This document shows positions 1 to 11,568 of a stretch of 64,000 nt of DNA, one piece after another. Below the pieces are notes generated by a model. That model had not been told where the DNA came from. It did no database searches and was given only the letters and a program-made list of their open reading frames with translations. A program made the position numbers and the translations under genes. How positions within the stretch are numbered: the stretch's first letter is position 1; each line of letters begins with the position of its first letter. This DNA is from Trichodelitschia bisporula (taxonomy: Eukaryota; Ascomycota; Dothideomycetes; Phaeotrichales; Phaeotrichaceae). The DNA lies in contig ML996695.1 in assembly GCA_010356995.1 (NCBI GenBank), positions 319,061 through 383,060 of the forward strand, read 5' to 3'.

Positions 1-3000
1 GCCTCCGCACCTTACCATAACTCCGCCATTCCGGCGCCGCTACTGCCTCCTCCTACAGTCCACCATGCAGCAGTCGGCGCTCAAGCAGCGCCGCCTGGAA
101 CGTTTGCGCCGGGAACCAAGGTGCAAGTCGGCCAGCACCGGGTTATCATCGAGAGATACCTGTCGGAGGGCGGGTTCGCCCACGTCTACCTCGTACGGAT
201 TCCTCGAGCGGACAGCAAGCAAGATGTGGCGGTTCTCAAAAGAGTCGCAGTTCCGGACAAGGAATCGCTGGCGAACATGAGAACAGAAGTTGAGACTATG
301 AAGAAGCTCAAGGGTCACCGACGTATTGTCACCTACATCGATTCACATGCGTCGCAGCTGAAGGGAGGAGGCTACGAAGTCTTCCTCCTCATGGAATACT
401 GTTCTGGGGGCGGCTTGATTGACTACATGAACACTCGGCTCCAACATCGACTGACGGAACCCGAGATTCTCCATATCTTTGCCGACGTTGCCGAGGGTGT
501 TGCCTGCATGCACTACCTGAAGCCTCCGCTTCTCCACCGCGATCTCAAGGTCGAAAACGTCCTCATCACCTCCGCTGGAAGCGCGAGAATATACAAGCTG
601 TGCGATTTTGGCTCGGCCGCGCCGCCCAGACCGGCTGCGACATCCGTCGCCGAGGGAAGACTCATTGAGGACGATGTGCAACGGCACACTACGTTGCAGT
701 ACCGGAGCCCGGAAATGATTGACGTGTACCGGAAGCAGCCTATCAATGAGAAGAGCGACATATGGGCGCTTGGTGTTCTCTTGTACAAGCTGTGCTACTA
801 CACCACGCCCTTCGAGGACCAGGGCCAGATGGCGATCCTCAATGCAACGTTCAAGTTCCCTTCGTACCCGTCGTTCAGCGACCGGATTAAGAAGTTCATA
901 AGTGAGTCGTCATTGTTTCCTCCTGACCGGGGCTAACGTATCCAGCCTCAATGCTCAGAGAACAGCCTCAGTTGCGACCCAATATCTACCAGGTCGTGCG
1001 CGAGGTGTGTTCAATGAGGGGCACAGAGGTACCAATCAAAGACGTAAGTAGCTTTGCGCTGCATATGGCTCACTGCAAGACACTAAATCCCGACGTAGAT
1101 ATATGCCAACCGCACAGAGTCAGAAAGTCACCAATATGAAAAGCTCCCATCACCGGATCCTTCATTGCCCGTACCTGGCGTTGTCGGCATACAGAAGGTT
1201 ACTTCTGTTCACGCACCGCAGCCTTTTATTCCAGAGATAACCCCAATGCGTCGAGGGAGGCCTACTGCTCAAACTCTTGCGCAACCGAGCGCCGCGAAAC
1301 GAACACCCGCCGGTTCAAGAGGCACGAGTAGTGACCCCTTTGCTGCTCTGGATTCCACCAACCCTTCAACCCGAGCAGTGGCTGTAGACGAGCTCTCGGC
1401 GAGGTTCCCGTCGCTTGACGAATTCACCTTGCTGCATGATAAGGGTGCCAAATTCGAGTTTGACTCGGCTCCCGCTGCAGACCCCAAACAGGAACAACTC
1501 AATAAGCGGGTGGCGGAAGTTTTAGCAGACCAGGCCTTTGCACAGGCGCGTTTGAAAAGTGACGACGCCGTTTCGGTTGCGAGGACCGAGCCAGCAACTG
1601 TACACACTCCTGCGCTTGGAAAACCGGCGGCCACTGATCTACACTTGCTCCAAGGAAGCCGCTCACAGCCATCACTACTATACGAGCCTACTCCACAACG
1701 ACCGGTGATGGTATCGACTGGCATTCAGACATCCCCGCCACCATCCCCTCCAGCGACATCTGTTCCTGAGAAGAGTCGCCCGGTATGGCGCGTTCCGAGC
1801 TCTAAAACGGCAAACAGCACTGTCATCGAGGTGCCTCCGGTTCCTGCACGAGAGCTAGAGCTACCACCACGACCGGAGGCGACGAGTTCACGGCCAAAGA
1901 TACTTGACCGCCACAGAACCAAATCCCAAACAATGACGCTGAGTCTTCCCAAGTCTCCCTCCTCGTCTCGCCCGTCACTTGAAGGCCGGCGTCCTTCGGC
2001 TTTGGACCTCAGCGACCCCATAGGAAGGTCCAAGTCAGCCAATGCTCGGCCACGCCCATCCAGCGTCTATGTGGAGTCGAATCTTGACTACCTTCGTGAT
2101 CGCGAAACCACCAAAGGTCGGAACTCAAGCGGATTGGGAATCAAAGCAGAGCCCCTGAGATCCAAAACGGAGGCCCCGTATGAGTCATCCGACGAGGGAG
2201 GACCTGAAGAGCCCGTTATTTCCACTGCCGAGTACCGATCGCCCGAGCTGCCGGAGGATGTGGGTAAGCGGAAGTCGCGTCGTAGCGGCAGCGGCAGCAA
2301 GTCGAAACGGACAAGCCTCCCAGCGATGTCTCTTTCAAATACGAAGAATATCCTTGCTGGCAAGTTTGGCGAGGCCTTCCGCCGATTCGAAACCAATACT
2401 GGAGGTGGTCAGGAGCCCGACACATACTCCGAAGAGCCATTACACTCTGGGCCAGCACTGACCCCAATTGCGGGCTCAGAGGCTACCGGTACAAGTAGTC
2501 GCAGCGATGATGAGCACGCCGAGACTGAAGATCTTCCACCTGAGATGCGCCGTGAGCTTGAGCGTCGTCGGCTCATCCAGGAGGAGAAGAGAGTCGCAGC
2601 TGCGGCCGCTGACTACAAGAAACGGCTTGAGCAAGGAGATCGGCCTGGAACTGCTTCTAGCAAAGCCTCCACCATACAAAATCGGGTCAAGACGCTACTC
2701 GACAATAAGAACGAAGCGCCTGTTGTCAAAACTGCAGAGGGCTATGGGCGATTCACGGATGCAACGAAGATAGGAGATCGGCCTGCTGTTGCTAGGAAGC
2801 CCGTTGCTATATCGGCTGCTGCTTGTGGAATCGACCGAACCCGGCAGAGTGCATCTACGCCGTTGCCTCAGGTTCAGCCTCCTGTATCAAATCTCGCTGC
2901 AGCGGGCCCTTCCATCAACCGGACTGGCAACAGGCCGAATGTTGCTCCAAAACCCCGTGCCCTCAGAACCGGGAACGGGCCATTGGAAGGGATGCCCGGT

Positions 3001-3141
3001 CGGCAACAAGAGGATGAGGACTGGGAGGCTACGTTCTCTAAGAAGTACCCGAGCTTATCAGGGTTGGAACTGGTCGAAGCGGATATTCCGCCTGCTGCGA
3101 AGCAGTCGACGGGCATGGGCATGCGGATTCGGGATGTATAA
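1..3141 (+). CDS. ark1: Ark1/Prk1-type actin-regulating serine/threonine kinase (5' partial)
   Basis: The reading frame is open from base 1, so the start codon lies upstream of the window. Exons are <1-901, 946-1043 and 1099-3141; introns are 44 and 55 bp. An Ala/Pro-rich leader precedes a kinase domain (bases about 115-1040) with a glycine loop (SEGGFAHVY), the lysine of VAVLKR, the catalytic loop HRDLKVENVL and DFGSA in place of the usual DFG-E. This pattern and the LREQPQLRPNIYQV tail are typical of the NAK family (yeast Ark1/Prk1, animal AAK1/GAK), which phosphorylates endocytic adaptors and actin-patch proteins. The C-terminal 650 residues are low-complexity, rich in Pro, Ser and Arg, with PxxP-like stretches as in family members that bind SH3 proteins. 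The family is secure; the exact ortholog name is inferred. Confidence 0.9.
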
Positions 3142-3496
3142 TGTGGAGCGAGCTTGCATGAGTGCATGAGTGCATGGAGTCATGATAATGATGAATGTTG
3201 GATTCACACATTAGAGAAGCGACGATTTCTTCCCTGCACATCTGTAGATGGAATAAAACATAAGACAGAAGACAACTCCTCCGTATTCATGGTGTCCGTG
3301 TTTGGGTGTTGATCATTAGGACTGGCCTGGCGTGATGGCTAACAACTGGGGCACTTGGGGATGCAAGTGTAAATTCTTGGCATTATGCCCCCCCCCGGTC
3401 CTGGCCCGTGCACTTCGCTTAGCGAGGGCACTCAAGGGTTCCCACAAGTAAATCTTTCCACGGTCGCGAAACATCCTCTCGACAACCACAACCATC
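3142..3496. other. Intergenic: kinase 3' end and eS7 promoter
   Basis: No coding potential is seen. The stretch holds the kinase 3' flank, with an A-rich candidate polyadenylation area near 3252-3262, and the eS7 promoter. The promoter has a run of nine C at about 3389-3397 and a pyrimidine-rich leader just before the ATG at 3497. Confidence 0.5.
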
Positions 3497-4306
3497 ATGT
3501 CGTCGGCGGCCCTCAACAAGATCGCGGCTAACAGCCCCTCGCGCCAGTCTCCTTCGGAGATCGAGGTCAGCATCGCCAATGCCCTCTACGATCTTGAGAG
3601 CAACATTGCGGACATGCGGCCTGCTCTGCGTCCTCTGCAGTTCGTCTCCGCTCGCGAGGTAAGATAACAAACACACCAGTACCTCACATATCACGCCGGA
3701 ATGCGCTTTGCGCAGCTCCTTTATTCGCGCCGTCCAGGACGGGCGACCGACGAGATCTGAAGAGGCGGTGGGCACTGGGCAGCATAGCTGACACCAGGAC
3801 TCTTAGATCGAGGTTGGTCACGGCCGGAAAGCCATTGTGATCTTCGTCCCTGTCCCTCTGCTGTCGGGCTGGCACAAGTCGCAGCAGCGGTAAGTCGAAC
3901 TCCCTGCCTTGGACCTCGACAAGAACTAACGAAGCGTAGCCTCACCCGTGAGCTCGAGAAGAAGTTCTCGGACCGCCACGTCCTGATCATCGCTTCGCGC
4001 CGCATCCTCCCGCGCCCGAAGCGCTCCAACCGCAGCCGCACTTCACAGAAGCAGAAGCGCCCTCGCTCGCGCACCCTCACCGCCGTGCACGACGCCATCC
4101 TGCACGACCTCGTGTACCCTGTCGAGATCGTCGGCAAGCGTGTTCGCACCAAGGAGGACGGCAGCAAGATCCTGAAGATCGTGCTGGACGAGAAGGAGCG
4201 TGGCGGCGTCGACTACCGCCTTGACACCTACTCTGAGGTCTACAAGCGGTTGACGGGCAAGGGTGTCAACTTCGAGTTCCCCCAGAGCGGTGCTACGGAG
4301 TACTAG
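3497..4306 (+). CDS. rps7: 40S ribosomal protein eS7 (RPS7)
   Basis: Exons are 3497-3658, 3807-3889 and 3940-4306, giving 203 residues, the usual eS7 length. The first intron (148 bp) is the longest in the window, as is common for fungal ribosomal protein genes. Recognisable eS7 segments are the N-terminal [13 protein letters not shown], the IFVPVPLL strand after intron 1, the basic stretch [12 protein letters not shown], the [18 protein letters not shown] helix and the C-terminal [13 protein letters not shown]. The protein is a structural component of the small subunit and acts in pre-18S rRNA maturation. The start sits in a CATC-ATG context after a short leader. Exon junctions keep frame and family similarity throughout. 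Confidence 0.97.
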
Positions 4307-4586
4307 GCTTGTGGTTCAGGCGCAGGATCTGGTGTCTTTGGGTTTAGAATGAGGTACTAGGAAGGCATTGATGGCTCTGTAAATCTCGAGTTGTCGGTGA
4401 ATGCTGTCTGATATCCCAGTTCATGACCCATACCTTACACTTCTATGCTGCGAATCGTGATGAATTGTCTTTCATGAACTAAAATCTATGGCAGCCTTCC
4501 ATGGCTTTTCTCCAAACGCCTGGGTATCAGATGCATTGAACATGACTACGCAGAAGGGCCATCCTGCCGGTTTGCTGCTATGCGCC

Positions 4587-5402
4587 TCATTCGAAGAAAC
4601 CATCTTCCGAGCCACTCTCCGAGTCTACATCCTGTTGTGCTTTTTGCGACGCCCTGCCTGCGACGGGCTTGGTTGCCTTGGCCGCGGTCTGGTCCGCGGA
4701 GACCTTCTCGTCTTTCTTTTTGCTCAGCTTTTGATCCTTCCTCAGCTTCTTCTTGTTGCCCATGGCCTTCTTGGCGGCAGCTTCGAAATCGAGTCCGTTT
4801 CGCATTTCTTCCAGCCTGCCCTCTTCCGTCGCCCTCTTCACTTGTTCCCACACATCCGGATCGCCCTTAGCCTTCTGAGCAGGGTCTTCGTCGTCGTCCC
4901 TCGATCCTTTCGGGTACAGCGAGCAGTACTTTTTGGTGAGGGGATAATAGATCGTGTAGTTGAGGTCGATCCGCGCCCTGTCGACCTGTTCTTCCAACTG
5001 CAGTCTCTGTTTCTTGTCGCTCGCTTCATCATTCCGGCAAGCCTCTAGCTCTTTTGTCAAGCGTTTCAGTATCCGGGTGGCACGTTGGCGATCGAAGAAC
5101 CGCACCATGCGATATTTGGCAACCATGTCCAGCTTGTGCTTCTCCGCCATGACGATTTCGAGGTCGTGCTTGTAGGCCGCCAGCTCTCGTTCCCGAGAGA
5201 GGCGAACATCGGCAGGTAGGTTATCAGCGCCTCGCGAAAGTAACCGTTCGAGGTCACGGATTTTGGTCTTCAGAGGCGCGACGGAGTGCTTCTTGGGACG
5301 AGAGGGCCCGTGGGACTGTTGAAAGTCGCGTTCGCGCTTGCGTTTGCGGAAAGGCGCGGCATCAGGATTGGGTTGAGAGCGAGATCCTCTCGAGGTCGGC
5401 AT
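4587..5402 (-). CDS. efg1: rRNA-processing protein Efg1
   Basis: A single exon of 271 residues. The N-terminus is basic (RKRKRERD), followed by the Efg1 core: KTKIRDLERLLSRG, LPADVRLSRERELAAYKHD, KYRMVRFFDRQRATR and a coiled-coil segment ending NYTIYYPLTKKYCSLYP. The C-terminus is a Lys-rich then acidic tail ending in GSEDGFFE. In yeast, Efg1 is a nucleolar 40S processing factor required for early cleavage of pre-rRNA. The same frame is open further upstream, but 5402 is the first ATG that begins the conserved protein. The gene is tail-to-tail with rps7, 280 bp away. Confidence 0.93.
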   Translation of the reverse strand: MPTSRGSRSQPNPDAAPFRKRKRERDFQQSHGPSRPKKHSVAPLKTKIRDLERLLSRGADNLPADVRLSRERELAAYKHDLEIVMAEKHKLDMVAKYRMVRFFDRQRATRILKRLTKELEACRNDEASDKKQRLQLEEQVDRARIDLNYTIYYPLTKKYCSLYPKGSRDDDEDPAQKAKGDPDVWEQVKRATEEGRLEEMRNGLDFEAAAKKAMGNKKKLRKDQKLSKKKDEKVSADQTAAKATKPVAGRASQKAQQDVDSESGSEDGFFE

Positions 5403-5986
5403 GTTTGACTGTGAAGGCGAGTAACAATCGGAGAGCGTAAAAATGCGGTGCTTTCCGCTGAAAATGTTGCCCGGCTGAGGTTGATGCGCGAAAAGTTGCG
5501 GTTCGGCGCCGGAAAAACCTCGCATTGGACACCTTCAGGCTTCAAGCTCAACCTACCACCACGACCACCTGGGCTGGACTGCGACTTTACGAGACGGCAG
5601 CCTTCTCATGATCCTAACGTCAAGTTCAGACTTACACTACGGAGTAATCGCCCATCTAATCTGGCTAATGGAACCACGTTCTTTCAGCCCCCCCTCGCTT
5701 GCTTGAATATTTCCGTGGAATGGTCTATAGGCATCAACTCGACTGAACCTGACCACAACGATGCATGTCGCTCCCAGGGCTGGCTTGTCTTGACCAACTA
5801 CATTCCCGTCCTTTCGCCTCATCTGTTCATGACGCCTTGTCGTGAAGTAAAGCACCGGCCGTTTGCACGCGTTCAATGTAAATCAAAATGGCCTGTCTTC
5901 AGAGCCCGCGAATAGCTGACCAATGTAGTGGCCTATCGCCAGAACCTGTATTCTCCGCCATATAATTGAAGACTACTGAAACCACC
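5403..5986. other. Divergent promoter region between efg1 and sea4
   Basis: A 584-bp spacer between divergent starts at 5402 and 5987. Several spurious ORFs cross it, none with recognisable similarity or splice structure. It presumably carries both promoters. I see no repeat or RNA gene. Confidence 0.5.
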
Positions 5987-8961
5987 ATGGAGGCCGCCTT
6001 AAGATGGTCTCCGCATTCCACGCCGCAATCACCTCTCTTCCTTCTGGTCGATGTGGGTGATGCTCGACTCCGATTGTGTGAACTCGAGTCTCTCAAAGGC
6101 AATGAACCGGTTTACAAACAGCTATGCCATCGAAGTGGCCTACCAGGATACACAGCATTTGACTGGTCAAAGACCGAACCCTACCTCGTAGCTGTGGGTG
6201 GGCAATCTGGCGATGCCCATTTGATCAATATCGACCCTGAGAAGCCCCCTCAAGAAGAGTTCATGTCGTCCTTCAGTATCAGACATCAACGTAAATGCAA
6301 CTCAATTGCCTTCAGCTTCAAAAATTACCTGGCGACGGGTCTGGACCGGGTCCGCAATGATTGGTGCATGAACATATACGACTTGAATGTGCTGTCCTCT
6401 TCCGGTGTTCGCCAACAAGAGCCATACCGGAAGTTTGCTACATCTGATCCCATATCCAGCATCAAGTTCTTTTCCAGCCAACCTGAGGTTCTCGTTGCTG
6501 GCGCTTCGAGACAATTCCTGCGCATATATGACCTTCGGGGTATGCTCTGGCACTTATGCATGGTTTCGGTGTACTAACCGCTTCCGCAGATTCCGGAGCC
6601 ACTGGATCGTCACAATTCCATACGCGGCAAGTCAATAATCTTGCCATTGATCCGATGGATGAAAACTACTTCATATCAGCCGGGGCCTCAAACGAGCCTG
6701 TTGTGAGTGTATGGGATCGCCGCTTTGCCTCAAAATCAAACCCGTCCGCCCCATCGACCGATCCGGCTCCGACTCCTGTCCTTGAACTACGTCCGGCCGT
6801 GGACAGTAGCCATTCCACGGCAATATGGAGTCTCCGATTCTCCGGAGTGAAAAGAGGCTGCTTTGGCATTCTTTCAAACACGGGGGAGGTCAAAATTGTC
6901 GAGCTGGCGCAGCACACCCAAAGTGAAGGTCCAACCCCAAGGAACAGTCAGGGTGGTTTGCCCTGGGATTCTCGCCACTATACCAAGGCTACGCACAACC
7001 TCAAATATCCTTGGTATGACCGTCACCACGGGCAGGACGAGGATACTAGAGTGATTGCATACGATTTCATATCTGCTGGCAGTCCAGTCAAAGGTCAATC
7101 CGCCCTTGCTCTTCATATGAATCGCTCCAACCCAAGCAACCGTCGGATCGAATTTTTGAAGATACCGGATATACCACATAATGTAAAAGTGACGGCGCGT
7201 AATGAGCTCTGGTTGTTCAAGGGTCGTGGTAAAGTGATCCAGCCGCGAGCCGAGCACGGCACTGTGGCGGATGAGCTTCTGGCAATCCAAGCGAAAGCTG
7301 AAGCTGTTGGAAGGAGGCGATCTTCGGAGCAGAGTCTCAATCAAACGGCCGATCGACTGAACAAGCTTAGTCTAGAGAACTTTCAGCACAACGCTCCGCC
7401 AAGCTACGAGACTCCCCTGTACCCTTCAAGTGGAGACGAGCACAAGGACCTGCTGAGTTTGCGATTTCCAGACTTCGTACCGAGTCTTGGTGACGCTTTG
7501 AAAGTACTCGGGGTTCAACGTCGCCGTTGCGCCGAGGGCTATCTTCTCGATCCTCAACGCAACAAGGAGGTTGTCGCCAATGACCGTTGGCTTGTTGATA
7601 TGTGGGATACAATCAAACGATTTGAGGAAATGGCAAAGGATGGCGGCATGGCATCTGACGAGCTTGATCTGAGTTACCTTGGGGTGTACGCCGTATGGAA
7701 CAGCACCCTGGGGTTACATCGAAACCGCGTGCTAAAGACCAGCGGATCCTACAGCAAGACAGATTTCGCTGACGCCCTTCAGTCCATCGCCACCATGAAA
7801 GGATTCCCAGACTTTGAGGGCTACCGGACCAAGTTCCCTGCACATAGACAGTTGTGTCTTGCCATATGCGGCTGGACTTTCTCTAAAGAAAGGGTTCGCA
7901 CCAAATGCCGAGATCTGATGGAGCGCGGCGAGATATACAAAGCGATTGTAATCTCCGTCATGAGAGGCTTCAAAGACCTGGCACAAGAACTACTCAAATC
8001 CGCAATACAGCAGAAAGTTTTGCAAAACATCGGACTCGGCGCTGTCATCGCTTGCGAGACGGTCGGGGAAGGGCAGCGCGAGTTGTGCGAGTGGATGGCC
8101 GAAGAGACAAGTGATCCGTACCTCAAGGCCCTCCTAAACTACTTCATCAAGGGCGATTGGAAAATAGTTGCGGACATGCCCCAACTGGCCTTGTCAGACC
8201 GTGTTGGCGTCGCCCTTAAGTATCTGGATGATAAGCGCCTCAGCGACTTCCTGAAAGTGCATGAGCACAACGCGATTCTGCTCGGCGACATTGAGGGCCT
8301 GGTCTTGACTGGTCTGACCGACCGGGCAATGGATCTCTTCTCCAACTACACCAAGAAGTCCAACGACCTTCAGACTGCGGTTCTAGCCATGTGCTTCACT
8401 AACCCCCTGTACCTCGACGATCCGCGCTTCGATATGTGGAAGACCACATACTGTATGCAGATGCAGGCATGGCGTGCGTTCCCGGAACGCACCAAGTTCC
8501 TCAACGCCCACGCGCGCAAATCCGTTGCTCGGGACGGCCGTCGTTTTGGTCACACGGCGACACATCCAGCAGCACTCCGCTGTGCGCACTGCCTGTCTAT
8601 TCTCGCACGACATCCGATAAAGGAAGCGTCCGACGGCTCAGGGGCAATTGCGACCACTTCGGCTCCGAAGCCGCCGCATCGACTCGCCGCAGCTTCCCAT
8701 ACAGGACTGCTGTGTCCAACTTGTGGAAGGGGTATGCCGAGATGTGGCATATGTGGCTTGTTGCTAGGAGCCCCGGACCCGAAGATTATGGGACTTGCTG
8801 CAGCAGAGAAGTTGGCGGAGGAAGATGGTGTTGCGCGACAGGTGGTCTACTGTATGACTTGTGGCCACGGATGTCACGGCCACCATGCGAGGGACTGGTT
8901 TGCGAGGCACAAGGTGTGCCCGGTGCCTGACTGCCAGTGTATGTGCGGTCTGCTACACTGA
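5987..8961 (+). CDS. sea4: SEA/GATOR2 complex subunit Sea4 (Mio/MIOS ortholog)
   Basis: Exons are 5987-6539 and 6590-8961 (50-bp intron), giving 974 residues. The N-terminus is a WD40 propeller (about residues 1-320, e.g. YTAFDWSKTEPYLVAVGG, ISAGASNEPVVSVWDRR). An alpha-solenoid stretch follows, and the C-terminus is a RING-like zinc module with paired cysteines (RCAHC, CPTCGRGMPRCGIC, CMTCGHGCHGHH, CPVPDCQCMC). This order is that of Mios/Sea4, a component of the vacuole-associated SEACAT/GATOR2 complex, which promotes TORC1 activity by opposing the GATOR1/SEACIT GTPase activator. The first in-frame ATG in a CACC context is chosen. An ORF scan misses the junction because the intron is read through in another frame. 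Confidence 0.92.
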
Positions 8962-9451
8962 AGAGGTCATGTCGGAACCGTCGATTGAATCGAGCAAGCC
9001 GGTATGTGCTTCTACTTTGTTACATCATGAGCAATTCAGCGGAAATTTCCAGTGGTGCCTATCCACACTACATGTGGCCGCGCTGACGCACAATGGACAT
9101 CATGCTAGGTATTCCGCCGGCATGTGCAGTGAAGTCCAATAATCAGCCTCCACGAGCGATGGGTCGACGCAGTCGACTTCTAGTAGTTACCAGTGCAATT
9201 GCTAGAATCCGAGAGTTGAATACTATGGAATGGCAGCATCCGCCTGAGACCCCTATTGGGTCATGTCAAGGTCCAACGTCATGGTGGAATGATACAGCTC
9301 CTTTGCCGCGGATTGTGTCGATACGCCTAGCCCCGGAAACACAGGTATATATATGGCGTTTCGACACTGGGAATATGGACATTCATTCTACTACATCCTC
9401 GACTTTTATATCCTTTGATATCCTTTGAAAATCACAAAGCATCAATCCAAT
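8962..9451. other. Intergenic with a TATA-containing promoter
   Basis: A 490-bp spacer between sea4 and the LEA-like gene. A TATA run lies at 9346-9356, about 95 bp before the ATG. A stress-response-type CCCCT lies at 9250-9254. No other structure is seen. Confidence 0.5.
9346..9356 (+). promoter_or_regulatory. Candidate TATA box of the LEA-like gene
   Basis: An uninterrupted alternating TATATATATGG lies 95 bp upstream of the ATG at 9452. Clean TATA boxes are typical of inducible rather than housekeeping fungal genes, and a CCCCT element lies about 95 bp further upstream. Assignment is by position and sequence only. Confidence 0.5.
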
Positions 9452-10115
9452 ATGCCTCCTAGCAAAGAAGACCTCATGACGAAGCTGGACGAGTCCTGGG
9501 AGGAGTGGGGGAAGGAAGGCATCAGCAGCACCTATGATAAATGGGTGCCTTGGGCGGAAGACCAGATCCTGGCGCTGTGGAGCGGCGACAACAAGGCCTC
9601 ATATGCCGCCAGGCGTAAGTCACCGCCGGCACTTCCGCGGTCACTATTAACACGATGCATCAGAAATTGCCAACTCCATGCCAAAAACCGGGAACAAAGA
9701 CCTCGACAAGCTACAAAGCGACGTACAGAACCTCATCCCAGGCTTGATGGGCAAGGGCGGCCCCGCGCAGCCCGTCGGCGACCTGGTCAGCAAAGAGGTC
9801 ATCAACCGAGCTGAGCGGGGCGGCAAGGACGAGTCGGGCAAGTATGCTCCTGGCCCGGCGGGCGATGTTGTTGGAGGAGTTGCTGGGGCTGCGAGCGATG
9901 CTGCAAACGAGGCTGCCAATGAGGCTGCCAAGGTTGAACATAGCGAGAATGTGGCACATGAAGCCGAGAATGTTGCGCACGAAGCTGAGAATGTTGCGCA
10001 CGCTGCTCAGAATACTGCGCATGAAGCCGAGGGCGAAGCATCGAATGTGGCTGGCCAGATGAGTGGCGCGATGAATTATTTGGGCAGTTACGTCTGGGGT
10101 GGTGAGAACAAGTGA
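9452..10115 (+). CDS. LEA-like / apolipoprotein-like repeat protein, hypothetical
   Basis: Exons are 9452-9614 and 9664-10115 (49-bp intron), giving 204 residues. The N-terminus (KLDESWEEWGKEGISSTYDKW) is predicted helical. The second half is Ala/Glu/His-rich, with seven-residue near-repeats of the type NVAHEAE (four or five copies, about residues 155-190) after an ANEAANEAAK stretch. Such amphipathic, low-hydrophobicity repeats resemble late-embryogenesis-abundant proteins, which are linked to desiccation or stress protection. No catalytic motif, signal peptide or membrane segment is visible. The TATA box and CCCCT upstream fit stress induction. I do not recognise a named ortholog, so the function is inferred from composition only. 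Confidence 0.75.
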
Positions 10116-10435
10116 AGAGGGTTGGTTCTGTTGATAGCAGTGCGCTTCTAAGAAATTGATCACCAACGAAATGTCATTGATCTTGCCAATATCTCATTTG
10201 ATTCAGCACCTCTTCGCGTAACTTTTGGTGGAAGGATCGCGGGGAACTGACGATAACGGAGAACGGTCCCTTTTTCCACCATCTGTAGTGACGTCACACT
10301 TAAATCATATCATCAGCCTAGCTCATACTGCTATCCGCAAGCCGCCGGCTCACCAACACCACACGCACTGTCACTCAGTGTCCCTGGCCTCTATCCTCAT
10401 CTCCTGCCTCACCGTTCCCATCACTCACTGCCACC
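10116..10435. other. Promoter of the H-type lectin gene
   Basis: A 320-bp spacer. It contains a perfect CRE palindrome at 10289-10296 and a long pyrimidine-rich leader (about 10370-10430) directly before the CCACC-ATG start. No gene is seen. Confidence 0.5.
10289..10296. promoter_or_regulatory. Perfect CRE palindrome (TGACGTCA)
   Basis: An eight-base palindrome TGACGTCA, the consensus for ATF/CREB-type bZIP factors, 140 bp upstream of the lectin ATG at 10436. The same palindrome occurs at a similar distance from the phospholipase D start. Binding is not shown. Confidence 0.5.
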
Positions 10436-11479
10436 ATGTCCCACCTCACAACTCCCCGCCCCAACACAGGGCACTTCAGTACCCTCGAAGTACGCCCCTC
10501 AGGCCCTTCGTGCGGCCAGACCTCACGAAACATTGCCTTCGCAGCACACCACTACACCGACCCACCGAACCTAGCCGGCGGCTTCCAGATGCTGGATCTA
10601 CAAGCACAGATGAGAAAAGGAGGGACGGGCGCCGTACGAGCAAACATTATCGGGTCCGAAATTTCGGCTTCCGGCTTCCGCGTGGGTGTCGAGGCGTGGG
10701 GTGGTGCGATGATGAGGGCGGCCGAGGTGGCGTGGGTGGAGTGTAAGAGGGGGGCGAGAGGGTGTCTGTTTGGGCAGTTTGATACACTGAGTTTAAGAGA
10801 GGATAGGGGAGGACAGGCGAGTGCAGAAAGGCTGAAGAAGCCTGAGGATGGGGGTGAGGTGAAGCCGGTGGAGGCACCGCCGCCGCCGAAGCAGTCTTAT
10901 TCCAAAAGGTTCATGTTTCCTGGGTACTTTACTGGCAAGGGGCCGCTGGTGGTGATTTGCTGGCTCAATCGATTGGATCTGGCGAATACGGGAGCAGGGG
11001 AGGGAACAAGGCACTTCCGACTCAGGGCTGAGGCTTTGGACGTTACGCGGACGGGACTGACGGCGCGGATTGAAACTTGGGGTGACGGAGTGCTGGCTGG
11101 GGCTGCGATGTGTTGGATTGCGCTTCCACAGTCGAAGAGACATGTCACTTGTGGGGTCTTCCGTGCCGAAGATCCTGAAGGCGAGGAGAGTGGGTTCACT
11201 GGGAAAGTCAAGTTCCGGAAGGGGATGTTTGAGCGTCCGCCTAAGGTGGTTGCCGCCCTGAATATGTTCGACGTGAAGGCGGGAGGAAGACAGAACGCAC
11301 TGAGAGTAAAAGTCGTAATGGAAGACTTGGATGTGAAGGGGTTCCGATGGCGTCTGGAAACCTGGGTAGGTCCTGTCCTCCCCTTGGCCTCTGTTGGTCA
11401 TATTCGTGGCTCATAGCTTATACAGGACGGTTGTAAACTGTATGCTGCCGAGGCAAGCTGGATTGCATTGGCATTGTGA
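10436..11479 (+). CDS. Protein with three tandem H-type lectin domains
   Basis: Exons are 10436-11365 and 11426-11479 (60-bp intron), giving 327 residues. Three copies of the H-type lectin fold motif are visible, each running from an aromatic strand through a leucine-aspartate strand to a GF/GL...W....A..WIA ending. They lie at about residues 14-105 (GFRVGVEAWGG...AEVAW), 155-240 (GLTARIETWGD...AMCWIAL) and 258-327 (GFRWRLETW...AEASWIALAL). The last exon completes the third domain. H-type lectins (snail agglutinin, discoidin C-terminal domain) bind N-acetylgalactosamine or other sugars. No signal peptide is present, so a cytosolic or non-classically secreted product is likely. The start is the first ATG, in a CCACC context. 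Confidence 0.85.
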
Positions 11480-11568
11480 AATTCCAGATGGGTATATTAG
11501 TCGAAGACTGGAGTTGACATGATGCACCTTGCTAGTGACATCTTGACGGTTCTTTCGGAGGTGCTGCC

